A DNA stretch of 64,000 nucleotides from Brucella pecoris (GCF_006376675.1 NZ_VEWK01000005.1:1-64000); one strand, 5' to 3'; positions 43,238-52,783 are shown, counted from the first letter of the stretch. Made by a program: numbers and translations. Notes: generated from the sequence alone by a model not told the origin.

Positions 43238-43969
43238 ATGGAAATACTTGTCATCAACCCCAATACGACTGCATCGATGACGCACAAGATCGGTGAGGCT
43301 GCGCGCAGCGTGGCTGGTGCCGATACGACAATCATCGCGACCAATCCGCTTGATGGTCCGCCGAGCATCGAAGGATATTTCGACGAGGTTTTTGCCATTC
43401 CCGGCATGATCGGGGAAATGCAGAAGCACCCGACTGCCGATGCCTGTGTCATCGCGTGTTTCGACGATACTGGCCTTGATGCTGCACGCTGTGCCGGAAC
43501 CATGCCGGTGATCGGTATCGGCGAGGCAGCCTTTCACATGGCAAGCCTGATTGCCGGAAAGTTCAGCGTCGTCACCACATTGTCGCGTTCGGTGCCGGCC
43601 ATCGAGCATAACCTCTCCCGCTATGGGCTCATATCCCGTTGTGCCCGTGTTCGGGCCAGTGATGTGGCAGTGCTCGACCTCGAAATTCCGGGATCTGATG
43701 CCCGCAACAAGGTCTCGAACGAGATCGCGAAGGCGATCCGGGAAGACCATGCCGAAGCGATTGTGCTTGGTTGCGCAGGCATGGCCGACCTTGCTGCTTC
43801 CCTTTCGAGAGAGCACGGTCTGCCCGTTATCGACGGCGTGACCTGTGCGGTGAAATTGTGCGAAAGCCTCGTGGGACTTGGCTTGAAAACATCGAAACTC
43901 GGAGGCTATCAGTTGCCGCGAATGAAGGGCTTTCAAGGTATTTTTGAATCTTTTTCGCCGCGAAGCTGA
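43238..43969 (+). CDS. Aspartate/glutamate/hydantoin racemase family protein
   Basis: A 243-residue protein with the hydantoin-racemase opening MEILVINPNTTASMT. The two catalytic cysteines sit in VIACFDDTGLDAARC (near residue 75) and VLGCAGMADLAAS (near residue 180). It may racemise a 5-substituted hydantoin or a related amide, or an amino acid. GAGGAAAA supports the ATG at 43238. It lies 88 bases after the transporter genes on the same strand and before the GntR regulator. No hydantoinase or carbamoylase gene is present in the window, so a hydantoin pathway is not shown to be complete. Confidence 0.88.
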   Translation: MEILVINPNTTASMTHKIGEAARSVAGADTTIIATNPLDGPPSIEGYFDEVFAIPGMIGEMQKHPTADACVIACFDDTGLDAARCAGTMPVIGIGEAAFHMASLIAGKFSVVTTLSRSVPAIEHNLSRYGLISRCARVRASDVAVLDLEIPGSDARNKVSNEIAKAIREDHAEAIVLGCAGMADLAASLSREHGLPVIDGVTCAVKLCESLVGLGLKTSKLGGYQLPRMKGFQGIFESFSPRS

Positions 43970-44154
43970 CGAATGGTGTTGGAACTGATCTGAAAGTGCA
44001 CGCCATCGAATGATTTCAATGAAGTTTGTGCATCAAAGTTGGTGAAATTGTTGACACTCGTGGGACCTGTGTTCGATATGTAAGCGAGCAAAAACTTGGA
44101 TGTGCGGATGCTGTGTCGCCTGATCGCATCTGCCATTTGTATAGCTTCTACTGG

Positions 44155-44868
44155 ATGACAATGACCCTGGCTGAGACGAACATCACAGACCAAAACGGCG
44201 GCGGGAATCTCCGCTGGCTTCCGGTCTATAACGGTTTGCGCGATGCGGTTGTCAGCCATCGTCTGCTTCCGGGCACCAAGCTCCCGGAGGACGAACTGGC
44301 GACGATCTATTCCGTCAGCCGCGCTTTCGTGCGCTCGGCCCTGCAGGCGCTGGCCCATGACAGGCTTGTGCGTCTGGAACCCAATCGGGGTGCCTTCGTT
44401 GCCGAGCCGTCACGCGAAGAAGCGCGCGAAGTGTTTGAGGCGCGGTTGCTGATCGAGCCGGAGGTGGCTTCACTTGCGGCGAAGGTCATCAAGCCCCAGC
44501 AGGTCAGGCAGTTGCGGCAGCATCTCCACGATGAGCACGAGGCGCTCCATGCCGGGCGCGACAGCGAGGCTATCATGCTGTCGGCACTTTTTCATACCCA
44601 TCTGGCCGAGATTTCAGGGCACTCGATCCTAGCGGGTTTTGTCGGTGATCTGCTGCCGCGTTCCTCGCTCATCATTTCGCTCTATTGGGAACGGCGCGAG
44701 ACAACCTGCCAGTGCGACGCGCATCACGCGCTGGTCGATGCGATTGAAAAGCACAAGAGCGACGAGGCTGCGGTCTTGATGAAGACCCATATTCTCGATC
44801 TGCTGGCGGGTCTCAACCTTGAGCGTGTCGATAAAGAGCAGAAGCGTCTGTCGGATATTCTGCGCTAG
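44155..44868 (+). CDS. GntR-family (FCD) transcriptional regulator
   Basis: A 237-residue regulator. The winged helix (about residues 22-85) has LPEDELATIYSVSRAFVRSALQAL. The FCD ligand domain (about residues 95-225) contains the metal-binding pattern around EARLLIEPEVASLA and HTHLAEISGH. ATG at 44155 is preferred; the longer frame adds 43 residues of non-family sequence. It most likely controls the upstream ABC/racemase operon. The TAG stop lies in repeat element I. Confidence 0.9.
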   Translation: MTMTLAETNITDQNGGGNLRWLPVYNGLRDAVVSHRLLPGTKLPEDELATIYSVSRAFVRSALQALAHDRLVRLEPNRGAFVAEPSREEAREVFEARLLIEPEVASLAAKVIKPQQVRQLRQHLHDEHEALHAGRDSEAIMLSALFHTHLAEISGHSILAGFVGDLLPRSSLIISLYWERRETTCQCDAHHALVDAIEKHKSDEAAVLMKTHILDLLAGLNLERVDKEQKRLSDILR

Positions 44869-44953
44869 TGGATTGAATTTGACGTTAGAATCCCGGCTGA
44901 TGCAGATGCTGTTTCAAACGTCAAATTCGAAAAATCCACTCGATTCATAAACT
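44866..44953. repeat. 88-bp palindromic repeat, left copy (element I)
   Basis: Begins with the TAG stop of the GntR gene. Long imperfect hairpin with arms around GTGGATTGAATTTGACGTT and AAACGTCAAATTC...AATCCAC. Its reverse complement matches the 88-bp element at 52784-52871 along both arms, with only the central loop diverged. Confidence 0.85.
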
Positions 44954-45237
44954 ATGTTACGCCGCAGGGACTGGTCTTATCCGAGGAAAAGCCAATCCAT
45001 ATCAAACCTTGTGAATAGGTTCGTCAGCGAGCGGTACCGCATGGCGTCAAAAATGGACGCAAGGATAAGATTCCGGATTCTACGCTAACGACTCATGTCT
45101 CCGGCGCCGCTATCTTCAATCATCTAGTAAAGCAAGCAAAGAACCATTGACCAGTGCGCTTCAATTCGAACGTGCGGACAGAATTGCTTTGCATTTTACC
45201 AGATAGCGCAAGTGAAGTATTAGCGTTGGAGGATCTC
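44954..45237 (+). promoter_or_regulatory. Leader region of the exopolysaccharide cluster
   Basis: About 280 bases before the UDP-xylose synthase start. An inverted pair CTTATCC (44976-44982) / GGATAAG (45063-45069) is present. No clear sigma-70 promoter was identified, which would fit an activator-dependent promoter, as in the S. meliloti homologue controlled by the c-di-GMP receptor CuxR. No CuxR-like gene is seen nearby. Confidence 0.35.
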
Positions 45238-46248
45238 GTGAGTATAAACTTCAGATCATCGGGTATATCTGCGGATCGCATGGCAACACGGCGTATTCTC
45301 GTAGCAGGCGGCGCAGGATTTCTCGGTTCTCATCTTTGCGAGCGTCTTCTGTATGAAGGAAACTTCGTCATTTGTGTCGATAATTTTTCGACGGGACGGC
45401 TCGAGAACATCCGCAATCTGCTGCGTTATGACACGTTCAGCTTTGTGCGCCACGATATTGTCCATCCGATCGATCTGCCTGTAGACGAGATCTACAATCT
45501 GGCCTGCCCGGCATCACCGCCGCACTATCAGGCCGATCCGGTTCACACGATGAAGACGAGCGTCATGGGCTCGCTCAATCTGCTTGAGCTGGCAGCGCAT
45601 TATCAGGCCCGGATTTTTCAGGCTTCGACGTCGGAAGTGTATGGCGATCCGCAAACGCATCCGCAACCGGAAGCCTATTGGGGCAATGTAAACTCCTTCG
45701 GTCCCCGGTCCTGCTATGACGAAGGCAAACGCTCAGCCGAAACGCTGTTTTACGATTTTCACAAGCAATATGGCGTCGATATCCGTATCGTGCGCATCTT
45801 CAATACTTATGGCCCGCGCATGCGGCCCGACGATGGCCGTGTCGTGTCGAACTTCATCGTACAGGCCCTCAAGGGCGAAGAAATCACCATCTATGGCGAC
45901 GGCTCGCAGACCCGTTCCTTCTGCTATGTCGATGATCTTATCGAAGGTTTCAGCCGGTTGATGAACAGCCAGCTTCAGAAGCCCGTAAATCTCGGCAATC
46001 CGGGAGAATTCACTGTCCGCGAGCTGGCCGAGCAGATCATTGCGCTGACCGGTTCGGCGTCGCGCATTGTCTATCGTCCGCTGCCCACCGACGATCCGCG
46101 CCAGCGGCGTCCCGACATCATGCTGGCAAAGCGCGAGCTTGGCTGGGAACCACAGATAGCACTTGTCGAAGGGCTGAAGCAGACGATCGCCTATTTCGAA
46201 CGCCAGTTGGCCAGACCCTCGGGTGAGCTTTTCGAGGTGGCAAGATGA
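45238..46248 (+). CDS. uxs: UDP-glucuronate decarboxylase (UDP-xylose synthase)
   Basis: Converts UDP-glucuronate to UDP-xylose; 336 residues of the extended SDR family. The NAD motif [18 protein letters not shown] lies near residue 18, and the active-site segment [14 protein letters not shown] carries the Tyr/Lys pair and the CYDEGKR string diagnostic of UDP-xylose synthases. [22 protein letters not shown] is also typical. GTG at 45238 is chosen because GGAG stands six bases before it. Substrate is supplied by the UDP-glucose dehydrogenase at 49098, and the product passes to the epimerase that overlaps its 3' end. Confidence 0.92.
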   Translation: MSINFRSSGISADRMATRRILVAGGAGFLGSHLCERLLYEGNFVICVDNFSTGRLENIRNLLRYDTFSFVRHDIVHPIDLPVDEIYNLACPASPPHYQADPVHTMKTSVMGSLNLLELAAHYQARIFQASTSEVYGDPQTHPQPEAYWGNVNSFGPRSCYDEGKRSAETLFYDFHKQYGVDIRIVRIFNTYGPRMRPDDGRVVSNFIVQALKGEEITIYGDGSQTRSFCYVDDLIEGFSRLMNSQLQKPVNLGNPGEFTVRELAEQIIALTGSASRIVYRPLPTDDPRQRRPDIMLAKRELGWEPQIALVEGLKQTIAYFERQLARPSGELFEVAR

Positions 46249-47231
46249 CCCGGCGGAACATACTCGTTACCGGTGGCGCGGGCTTCATTGGCAGCCATAC
46301 GGCCAAGCTTCTGCATAAGAACGGATTTTCGCCGGTCGTCTATGACAACCTGTCGACCGGTCACAGGTCTTCCGTGCGCTGGGGTGATTTTGTCGAAGGC
46401 GACACGCTTTCGCAAGAGCAGCTCATTGCTGCAATCAGGACTTTTGATCCGGCAGCCATCATCCATTTTGCGGCCTCGGCCTATGTCGGGGAGTCTGTCA
46501 CGGATCCGGCAAAATATTATCGCAACAATGTCGGCGGCATCCAATCCGTTCTGGAAGCCAGCCGCCTGACAGGCGGGCGCCCGGTCATCTTCTCGTCGAG
46601 CTGTGCCACCTACGGCATTCCTGATGTGCTGCCGATCCGCGAAGGCGAAACACAAAATCCGATCAATCCTTATGGCCGCACAAAACTGATCGCGGAACAT
46701 ATGCTGGCCGATTATTCGGCAGCCTATGGCATGCCCTATACGGCGTTGCGCTACTTCAATGCCTGCGGTGCCGATCTGGATGGCGAACTAGGTGAAAAGC
46801 ACGATCCCGAAACCCATCTGATACCGCGTGCCATGCTGGCTGCGGCAGGGAGGACGGACTGTCTCGAAGTGTTCGGCGACGATTATGATACGCCGGACGG
46901 CACCTGCATCCGCGACTATATTCACGTGGCCGATCTGGCGCGAGCGCATGTGCTTGCGGTCGAGCACCTTCTCGATGGCGACGACAATCTCATCCTTAAT
47001 CTGGGGACCGGGCGCGGGACATCCATCAGGCAAATCGTGGATGCGATAGACCGGCTGACCGGACGCACGGTGCCTGTCGAAATGCGGCCACGCCGCGCAG
47101 GCGATCCGCCGGTCCTTTATGCCGATCCGGCAGAAGCCGCAGCGAAGCTTGGCTTTCGCACGCTCCATTCCGACCTCGACACGATTATCCGCACAGCCGC
47201 CCCCTTCTTCGGTCTGGAGATGCGGACATGA
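46245..47231 (+). CDS. UDP-sugar 4-epimerase (GalE/Uxe-like)
   Basis: Extended SDR enzyme of 328 residues: [16 protein letters not shown] near residue 7, and [12 protein letters not shown] with the catalytic Tyr/Lys near residue 145. It is annotated by family as UDP-glucose 4-epimerase. Overlap by ATGA with a UDP-xylose synthase matches the S. meliloti uxs1-uxe pair, where the second enzyme interconverts UDP-xylose and UDP-L-arabinose. The Uxe role is therefore the better guess here, from context rather than a residue signature. Confidence 0.9.
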   Translation: MTRRNILVTGGAGFIGSHTAKLLHKNGFSPVVYDNLSTGHRSSVRWGDFVEGDTLSQEQLIAAIRTFDPAAIIHFAASAYVGESVTDPAKYYRNNVGGIQSVLEASRLTGGRPVIFSSSCATYGIPDVLPIREGETQNPINPYGRTKLIAEHMLADYSAAYGMPYTALRYFNACGADLDGELGEKHDPETHLIPRAMLAAAGRTDCLEVFGDDYDTPDGTCIRDYIHVADLARAHVLAVEHLLDGDDNLILNLGTGRGTSIRQIVDAIDRLTGRTVPVEMRPRRAGDPPVLYADPAEAAAKLGFRTLHSDLDTIIRTAAPFFGLEMRT

Positions 47232-49078
47232 AAACGCGCGTGTTTCATCCAGCTCCTGATGGCGATATGGGCGACAGTGGACCATTGCTTACGCCCATCT
47301 TCACCGGCCGCAAGCGGGTGGAATACCTGGTGGGTATTGTCTTGTGGGCGCTTGCTATCGCCTATTTCTGGCAATGGTGGTTCATCAGCGCAAAGCACAA
47401 CAATCTTCTCGGCTCCATTCTGGTGACGGCGCTGCTGGCGTGGATCACGATCCTGCCGCTTTACTTCATCACCGTTTTCTTCCACGCGGCACGCCCGACG
47501 GGTCCGCTTCGCATCCCTGCGGGAAGCCGGGTTGCCATGGTCGTCACCAAGGCCCCGTCAGAACCTTTCGAGGTGGTGGCTGAAACATTGCGCGCCATGC
47601 TGGCGCAGGATGTACCGCATGATACCTGGCTCGCCGACGAAGACCCGTCGCCCTCGACGCTCGCCTGGTGCCGTGAGCATGGCGTGTTCGTTTCCACGCG
47701 CAAGGGCCGTGCCGATTACCATCGGCAAAGCTGGCCGCGCCGTACCCGGTGCAAGGAAGGCAATCTCGCTTTCTTCTATGATCACTATGGCTATGAACGC
47801 TACGATTTCGTCTCGCAGCTCGATGCCGACCATGTGCCTGAGCCGGATTATCTCTTCAACATATTGCGGCCTTTCGCCGATCCTGCCGTCGGTTATGTTT
47901 CGGCACCGAGCATTTGCGACCGCAACGCGCATGAAAGCTGGTCGGCTCGTGGGCGTCTCTATGTGGAAGCCAGCATGCATGGCTCGCTGCAAGCCGGTTA
48001 CAACGGCGGCTTTGCTCCGCTCTGCATCGGTTCGCACTATGCCGTGCGGACGGCGGCGCTGAAGGAAATCGGCGGCCTTGGGCCGGAACTGGCCGAGGAT
48101 CATTCCACGACCCTGTTCATGAATGCGCATGGCTGGCGCGGTGTTCATGCGCTGGACGCCATCGCCCATGGCGATGGCCCGCGCACCTTTGCCGATCTGG
48201 TGACGCAGGAATTCCAGTGGTCGCGCAGCCTTGTGATGATCCTGCTGCAATATACACCGAAGCTGATCGGGCGGCTGCCGCTGCGTCTTAAGTTCCAGTT
48301 TCTGTTCTCGCAGCTCTGGTATCCACTCTACGCCTTCTTTCTGGCGCTGGCATTCGTTCTGCCGATAGCCATCCTGGCTTATGGCGACAATTTCGTCAGC
48401 GTTACCTATCCCGCCTTCCTTATGCATTTCTTGCCACTATCGCTCGTGACTTTGGCGCTGGCATTCTGGTGGCGGTCGAGCAAGACATTCCGTCCGGTCG
48501 ACGGCAGGATTTTCAGTTGGGAAGCGATGCTGTTCCTGCTGGCGCGGTGGCCCTGGGCTCTGGCTGGCACCTTCGCAGCCTTCCGCGACTGGCTGACCGG
48601 TTCCTTTGTCGATTTTCGTGTCACGCCCAAAGGCTCATCCGAGGTCGATCCGGTGCCGCTGCGGGTGATCGCTCCCTATGCGCTGATCTCCGGTCTCTCC
48701 ATCCTGCCGGTACTCTTCGTCAGGGATGCCCATGAAACGCGGGGCTTCTTCATTTTCGCCATCGTCAATGCATGTTCCTACCTTTTCTTGATGGCGATGA
48801 TCGTGATCCAGCACACACGCGAAAATCACGTGCGGATGACGAGCCGCTTCTATCGACCAGTGTTGGCATGCAGCTTTACCGCGCTGGTGGCACTGACTGG
48901 CGTTACCACGGTCGAACGCGGACGCGACGGCATCGAGGCACTGAGCTGGGGCACGAAAAGCTTCACGATATTTGATGATCGCTTCTCGGTTGCCGGTGCC
49001 GGTGTGGGCGGACGCGATCTCCACCGGACAATTTTCAATCCACGCTGGCGCACGGATGCGACTAGCGGAACGAACTAG
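47228..49078 (+). CDS. Processive family 2 glycosyltransferase (cellulose synthase-like)
   Basis: A 616-residue membrane glycosyltransferase. Two N-terminal helices (about residues 32-85) precede a GT-A domain with VSQLDADHVPEPDY (DxD-type metal site), AEDHSTTLF (catalytic acid) and TQEFQWSRSLVM, in the position of the QxxRW motif of processive enzymes. Several helices follow (about residues 355-580) and would form the export channel. No PilZ domain is visible, so any c-di-GMP effect would be transcriptional or through another protein. It overlaps the epimerase gene by 4 bases. Probably polymerises an arabinose- or xylose-containing glycan. Confidence 0.9.
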   Translation: MKTRVFHPAPDGDMGDSGPLLTPIFTGRKRVEYLVGIVLWALAIAYFWQWWFISAKHNNLLGSILVTALLAWITILPLYFITVFFHAARPTGPLRIPAGSRVAMVVTKAPSEPFEVVAETLRAMLAQDVPHDTWLADEDPSPSTLAWCREHGVFVSTRKGRADYHRQSWPRRTRCKEGNLAFFYDHYGYERYDFVSQLDADHVPEPDYLFNILRPFADPAVGYVSAPSICDRNAHESWSARGRLYVEASMHGSLQAGYNGGFAPLCIGSHYAVRTAALKEIGGLGPELAEDHSTTLFMNAHGWRGVHALDAIAHGDGPRTFADLVTQEFQWSRSLVMILLQYTPKLIGRLPLRLKFQFLFSQLWYPLYAFFLALAFVLPIAILAYGDNFVSVTYPAFLMHFLPLSLVTLALAFWWRSSKTFRPVDGRIFSWEAMLFLLARWPWALAGTFAAFRDWLTGSFVDFRVTPKGSSEVDPVPLRVIAPYALISGLSILPVLFVRDAHETRGFFIFAIVNACSYLFLMAMIVIQHTRENHVRMTSRFYRPVLACSFTALVALTGVTTVERGRDGIEALSWGTKSFTIFDDRFSVAGAGVGGRDLHRTIFNPRWRTDATSGTN

Positions 49079-49097
49079 CGGGAAAGGCGCGACGATT

Positions 49098-50534
49098 ATG
49101 AAGATCGCTGTCATCGGTACGGGATATGTCGGATTGGTCAGTGGCACATGTTTCGCTGCATGGGGACATGAGGTCGTCTGCGTCGACAAGGACGCCCAGA
49201 AGATCGTCCGGCTGGAGCGCGGCATCGTGCCGATCTACGAGCCGGGGCTGGACGAACTGGTTGAACGCAATTTCGCTTTCGGCCGGCTCAGCTTCACAAC
49301 CAATCTGACGGAAGCCGTCAAGGGGGCCGAGCTTGTCTTCATCGCAGTCGGTACACCGGCGCGCGCCGGCCATGGCGATGCCGATCTTTCGTTTGTCTAT
49401 ATGGCCGCTCGCGAACTTGCGCCGCTGATCGACGACAATACGGTCGTCGTGGTCAAGTCCACCGTTCCAGTCGGCACAGGCGATGTCGTGCAGAAGATTA
49501 TCGGCTCTGTGCGCAGACCTGGCACCTTCTCGGTCGCATCCAATCCGGAATTTCTGCGCGAGGGTGTTGCTATTCGCGATTTCCTCGAGCCTGATCGCGT
49601 CGTCATCGGCGTAGAAGATGAACGTGCGCGTTCAGCGCTGGTTGCACTTTACGCTCCGCCGCTTGAAGCCCGGAAAACGCCGATCGTCATCACGCAGCGC
49701 CGCACGTCGGAACTGATCAAATATGCGGCCAATGCCTTTCTTGCCACCAAGATCACCTTCATCAACGAACTGGCAGACCTGTGTGAGGAAGTCGGCAGCG
49801 ATGTCACGGAGCTCGCGCTCGGGATGGGGCTGGATCAGCGCATAGGCACCAGTTTTCTCAATGCAGGACCGGGCTATGGCGGCTCCTGCTTCCCGAAGGA
49901 TACGATTGCGCTGTTGCGGACCGCTCAGGATCACGGGATTGCCCTGCGGATTGTCGAGGAAACGGTCACCGTCAATGAAGCGCGCAAGCGCCGTATGGCA
50001 CTAAAGGTGCTGGATGCACTGGGCGGTAGCGTCGAGGGGCGGGCGATTGCCGTTCTCGGCTTGGCCTTCAAGCCTGACACGGATGATATGCGCGACGCGC
50101 CATCCATTCCGCTCATCGAAACCTTGCAGCGCTTCGGCGCCATCATTCACGCCTACGATCCCGCCGGGATGGACAATGCGCGCCGCCTTCTCAGCGACGT
50201 CGAGTTCCATGACGATCCCTATGACTGCCTTGGCAATGCTGATGCAGCCGTGGTCGTGACCGAATGGGACAGCATTCGCAAACTCGACCTTGTCCGGATG
50301 AAGCAGGCCATGCGGCAAGCCGTACTCATCGACCTGCGCAATGTCTTTTCACCGCCGATTGCAGAGAAACTGGGTTTCCGGATTTCGACAATCGGCCGTC
50401 CCGTTCAACAGCGGCAGGAAATAAGACCAACAAATGTTCTGCCGCACGCGCGCACCCGTCAATCGCAAGAACTCTTGGCGGGTGCGCGCAACCTGAAGGT
50501 CGTGGGAGGTTCAAATGAAACATTTGATGTGTGA
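49098..50534 (+). CDS. UDP-glucose 6-dehydrogenase
   Basis: Oxidises UDP-glucose to UDP-glucuronate, the precursor for the UDP-xylose synthase of this cluster. The 478-residue protein has IAVIGTGYVGLVSGTCFA at the N-terminus, VVVKSTVPVGTGD, and the catalytic cysteine in GPGYGGSCFPKDTIALL near residue 261. The C-terminus extends about 40 residues beyond the usual length. The ATG at 49098 begins the canonical N-terminus; a frame opening 126 bases upstream is inside the glycosyltransferase gene and is not used. The next gene overlaps its end by 20 bases. Confidence 0.94.
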   Translation: MKIAVIGTGYVGLVSGTCFAAWGHEVVCVDKDAQKIVRLERGIVPIYEPGLDELVERNFAFGRLSFTTNLTEAVKGAELVFIAVGTPARAGHGDADLSFVYMAARELAPLIDDNTVVVVKSTVPVGTGDVVQKIIGSVRRPGTFSVASNPEFLREGVAIRDFLEPDRVVIGVEDERARSALVALYAPPLEARKTPIVITQRRTSELIKYAANAFLATKITFINELADLCEEVGSDVTELALGMGLDQRIGTSFLNAGPGYGGSCFPKDTIALLRTAQDHGIALRIVEETVTVNEARKRRMALKVLDALGGSVEGRAIAVLGLAFKPDTDDMRDAPSIPLIETLQRFGAIIHAYDPAGMDNARRLLSDVEFHDDPYDCLGNADAAVVVTEWDSIRKLDLVRMKQAMRQAVLIDLRNVFSPPIAEKLGFRISTIGRPVQQRQEIRPTNVLPHARTRQSQELLAGARNLKVVGGSNETFDV

Positions 50535-51072
50535 TGGCCAACGGTCCCGGCCAGATCGGGGCAAACGCCTTCTGACACTCTTTGTCGTGCTTGCCGGGCT
50601 GAGTGCTCCGGCCAGTGCAGCATCGGTCACCAAGGACAGCCTGCCTGACGGGGCCCGCGTGATGACGCCTGCCGAGCTTTATGTACTCTATCGCGACAAG
50701 AACTGGCAGTGGGCCGATGGTGCTGGCCGGATGGAAAGCCTGAACCGCCGTTTCACAGCCCGCGTCGCGGGCGAAAAGGGCAAGGCCTGGGCTGAAGGCC
50801 GCTGGAGGGTCACCTGGTCCGGCCAGATGTGTTTCGATGCGAAATGGCATATGGATCAGGGGATTTTTCCGAACAAGACCTGTTTCTCCCACCGTATCGC
50901 CGATGGGACGATCTACCAGAAACGAGAGCCTGACGGTGTCTGGTATGTCTTCCGCCATGCTAGCGGAAACAAAAATGACGAGGCGCGCAAGCTCGTATCC
51001 ATCGAAGCCTTAACGCCGAAAACGGAGGCGCTGAATCTGGCGTTGCCCGTTTCCCAATCGCCCACACAATAA
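50515..51072 (+). CDS. DUF995 secreted protein, first copy
   Basis: A 185-residue exported protein with a cleavable leader ending near SAPASA-ASV. The DUF995 core has MTPAELYVLYRDKNWQWADGAG, AEGRWRVTWSGQMCFDAKW and a paired cysteine in KTCFSH, so one disulphide is likely in the periplasm. This domain of unknown function recurs next to exopolysaccharide genes in rhizobia. GGGAGG supports the ATG, which lies inside the 3' end of the dehydrogenase gene. Possible roles are polymer modification, export or anchoring; none is shown. Confidence 0.82.
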   Translation: MKHLMCDGQRSRPDRGKRLLTLFVVLAGLSAPASAASVTKDSLPDGARVMTPAELYVLYRDKNWQWADGAGRMESLNRRFTARVAGEKGKAWAEGRWRVTWSGQMCFDAKWHMDQGIFPNKTCFSHRIADGTIYQKREPDGVWYVFRHASGNKNDEARKLVSIEALTPKTEALNLALPVSQSPTQ

Positions 51073-51083
51073 AGGAGGCGGCG

Positions 51084-52028
51084 ATGAAAAACTCATACAA
51101 GATTGCTACAGCTATTCTCTGCAGCGCACTGCTTTCAACTGCTGTTTATGCGGCGAGCGGCGTTTCGGGTGCCAATGTCGATACCCGAAACATGTTCCAC
51201 GACAAACGCCCGGTCATAACCCCGCAATCCATAAAATTCGGGGCCTATGATCCGCACGGGGATTTCACCAACGATCCCAATTCCCGCATCGAGCATCTGT
51301 TCCTTCCCTGGGAAGATGTGGATTTGACGAGCCTTTCGACCGCGGATGCCTATGCGCAGGAACGAGGCCGCGAACTGCTGATCACAGTGGAACCGTGGTC
51401 ATGGGCCCGCGACTGGCGTGTTGCGCCGGATGATCTCCTGAGCGGCGTCGTGCGTGGTCACTATGATACAAACATGGCCGCTGTCTGCTCGGCTGCTTCG
51501 AAGCTGAAAAGTCCTGTTACCATTCGCTGGGCACAGGAAATGGACGACAAGACAGGCCAGTTCACCTGGTCCTATTGGTCGGCGCCGAGCTATATCCGCG
51601 CCTATCAGCATGTGGTCAATGTTTGCCGGAAGTCCCTGCCGAACGCCAAATATATGTGGTCGCCGAAGGGAGATGCCGGGCTTGAAGCCTATTATCCAGG
51701 CGATGGCTATGTCGATGTGATCGGCCTGTCGGTGTTCGGCTACGAAACCTACGATATGCTGGAACTCGGACGCGCATCCACTTTCGTCGAACGGGCAAAG
51801 CCGGGATACGACCGGGTAGTGGGCTTCAAGAAGCCGATTGTCGTCGCTGAGCTTGGCTATGAGGGAAGCGATGCCTATGTCCGCGCCTGGGCACAGGAAA
51901 CCAACAAGCCGCAACCCGAATTTCCGGCTCTGTCTGCGACCGTCTACTTTAACGACCGAGAAGTCTATCCGTGGCCGCGCGGTGTCGGACGGCCTGACTG
52001 GAGGGTTGCGAACCATCCGCTTGATTGA
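51084..52028 (+). CDS. Secreted glycoside hydrolase (GH26-like)
   Basis: A 314-residue exported TIM-barrel glycosidase, signal peptide ending near STAVYA-ASG. The acid/base glutamate is likely in VTIRWAQEMDDKTGQF (near residue 153) and the nucleophile in KPIVVAELGYEGSDA (near residue 255), the GH26/clan A spacing of about 100 residues. AAAGGAGG precedes the ATG. It probably trims or releases the polymer made by the cluster, as polysaccharide operons commonly carry a cognate hydrolase. The target linkage is unknown. Confidence 0.82.
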   Translation: MKNSYKIATAILCSALLSTAVYAASGVSGANVDTRNMFHDKRPVITPQSIKFGAYDPHGDFTNDPNSRIEHLFLPWEDVDLTSLSTADAYAQERGRELLITVEPWSWARDWRVAPDDLLSGVVRGHYDTNMAAVCSAASKLKSPVTIRWAQEMDDKTGQFTWSYWSAPSYIRAYQHVVNVCRKSLPNAKYMWSPKGDAGLEAYYPGDGYVDVIGLSVFGYETYDMLELGRASTFVERAKPGYDRVVGFKKPIVVAELGYEGSDAYVRAWAQETNKPQPEFPALSATVYFNDREVYPWPRGVGRPDWRVANHPLD

Positions 52029-52135
52029 TCCGAAAGCTCGATTGCGTCTCGATCAGATCGGCGCTCCGGGATTTTACTGGAAGCATAGCCCGGCCGGCAT
52101 TCATCTCAGCCCGGTCGGATCATGCTCTAACGTCT
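52029..52135. repeat. Degenerate palindromic element F after the hydrolase gene
   Basis: Contains decayed module 2 (CTCGATCAGATCGGCGCTC) followed by decayed module 3 (CCCGGTCGGATCATGCTCTA). It starts at the stop codon of the hydrolase gene and fills the gap before the second DUF995 gene. Confidence 0.55.
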
Positions 52136-52151
52136 GAACAGGAACACGACA

Positions 52152-52670
52152 ATGTTTTCGATCAATTTGAGAACCATAAGCGCAGCGCTGTCTGTGCTTC
52201 TTCTGGCCGGAGCAGCCGATGCGGCGCCGCAGCAGAAAACCGAGGACGCAACCGCAATCAAGGCTGCTGCAGCGTCGCCACTATCAGCCGAAGCGCTTGA
52301 GGCGCTTTATTCGGGCAAGACTTGGAAATGGAAGGACGGCGGTGGCTTCTTCTCTGCCGAGAAGCACCGTTTCATTACTTGGTCGCAGAAGGGCAGGGCG
52401 TGGTCTTACGGACAGGGCCGCTGGTATGCTACCAACCGCGGCAAGCTCTGCCTGCAGGCTTACTGGGTCAACAAGATGAGTGGCGGCGGCGATACCACTT
52501 GCTTCATCCATCGCGAGAAAGATGGCGTCATCTATCAGAAGCGCTCGGTGGGCGGTGACTGGTACGTCTTCCGCAACAATCCCCCGCGCCCGACCGATGA
52601 GGCCGCCAAGCTCGTAAGAGGTGACCTTATAAGCACGGGACTGGCGCATATGAAAGCCAAAGCGAGATGA
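52152..52670 (+). CDS. DUF995 secreted protein, second copy
   Basis: A 172-residue exported paralogue of the protein at 50515: signal peptide ending near GAADA-APQ, then LSAEALEALYSGKTWKWKDGGG, GRWYATNRGKLCLQAYW and DTTCFIHRE, again with a conserved cysteine pair. Two different DUF995 proteins bracket the hydrolase gene. This suggests a hetero-oligomer or sequential roles at the cell surface. The last gene of the cluster, its TGA stop is followed at once by repeats G and H. Confidence 0.82.
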   Translation: MFSINLRTISAALSVLLLAGAADAAPQQKTEDATAIKAAAASPLSAEALEALYSGKTWKWKDGGGFFSAEKHRFITWSQKGRAWSYGQGRWYATNRGKLCLQAYWVNKMSGGGDTTCFIHREKDGVIYQKRSVGGDWYVFRNNPPRPTDEAAKLVRGDLISTGLAHMKAKAR

Positions 52671-52673
52671 TCG

Positions 52674-52782
52674 CTAGAGCATGTCTCCCGAAAGTGGGAA
52701 CCGGTTTCGGGATAAAGACATGCGTAAAAACAAACAGATAGAGCATTTCCAATGATTCAATCAAAACAGGAAATGCTCTAGC
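52674..52782. repeat. Palindromic repeat element G
   Basis: Variant module 1 (CCCGAAAGTGGGAACCGGTT) plus the hairpin AGAGCATTTCC...GGAAATGCTCT shared with the element at 7127. It lies 4 bases after a stop codon and directly abuts element H. Confidence 0.78.
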
Positions 52783-52783
52783 A

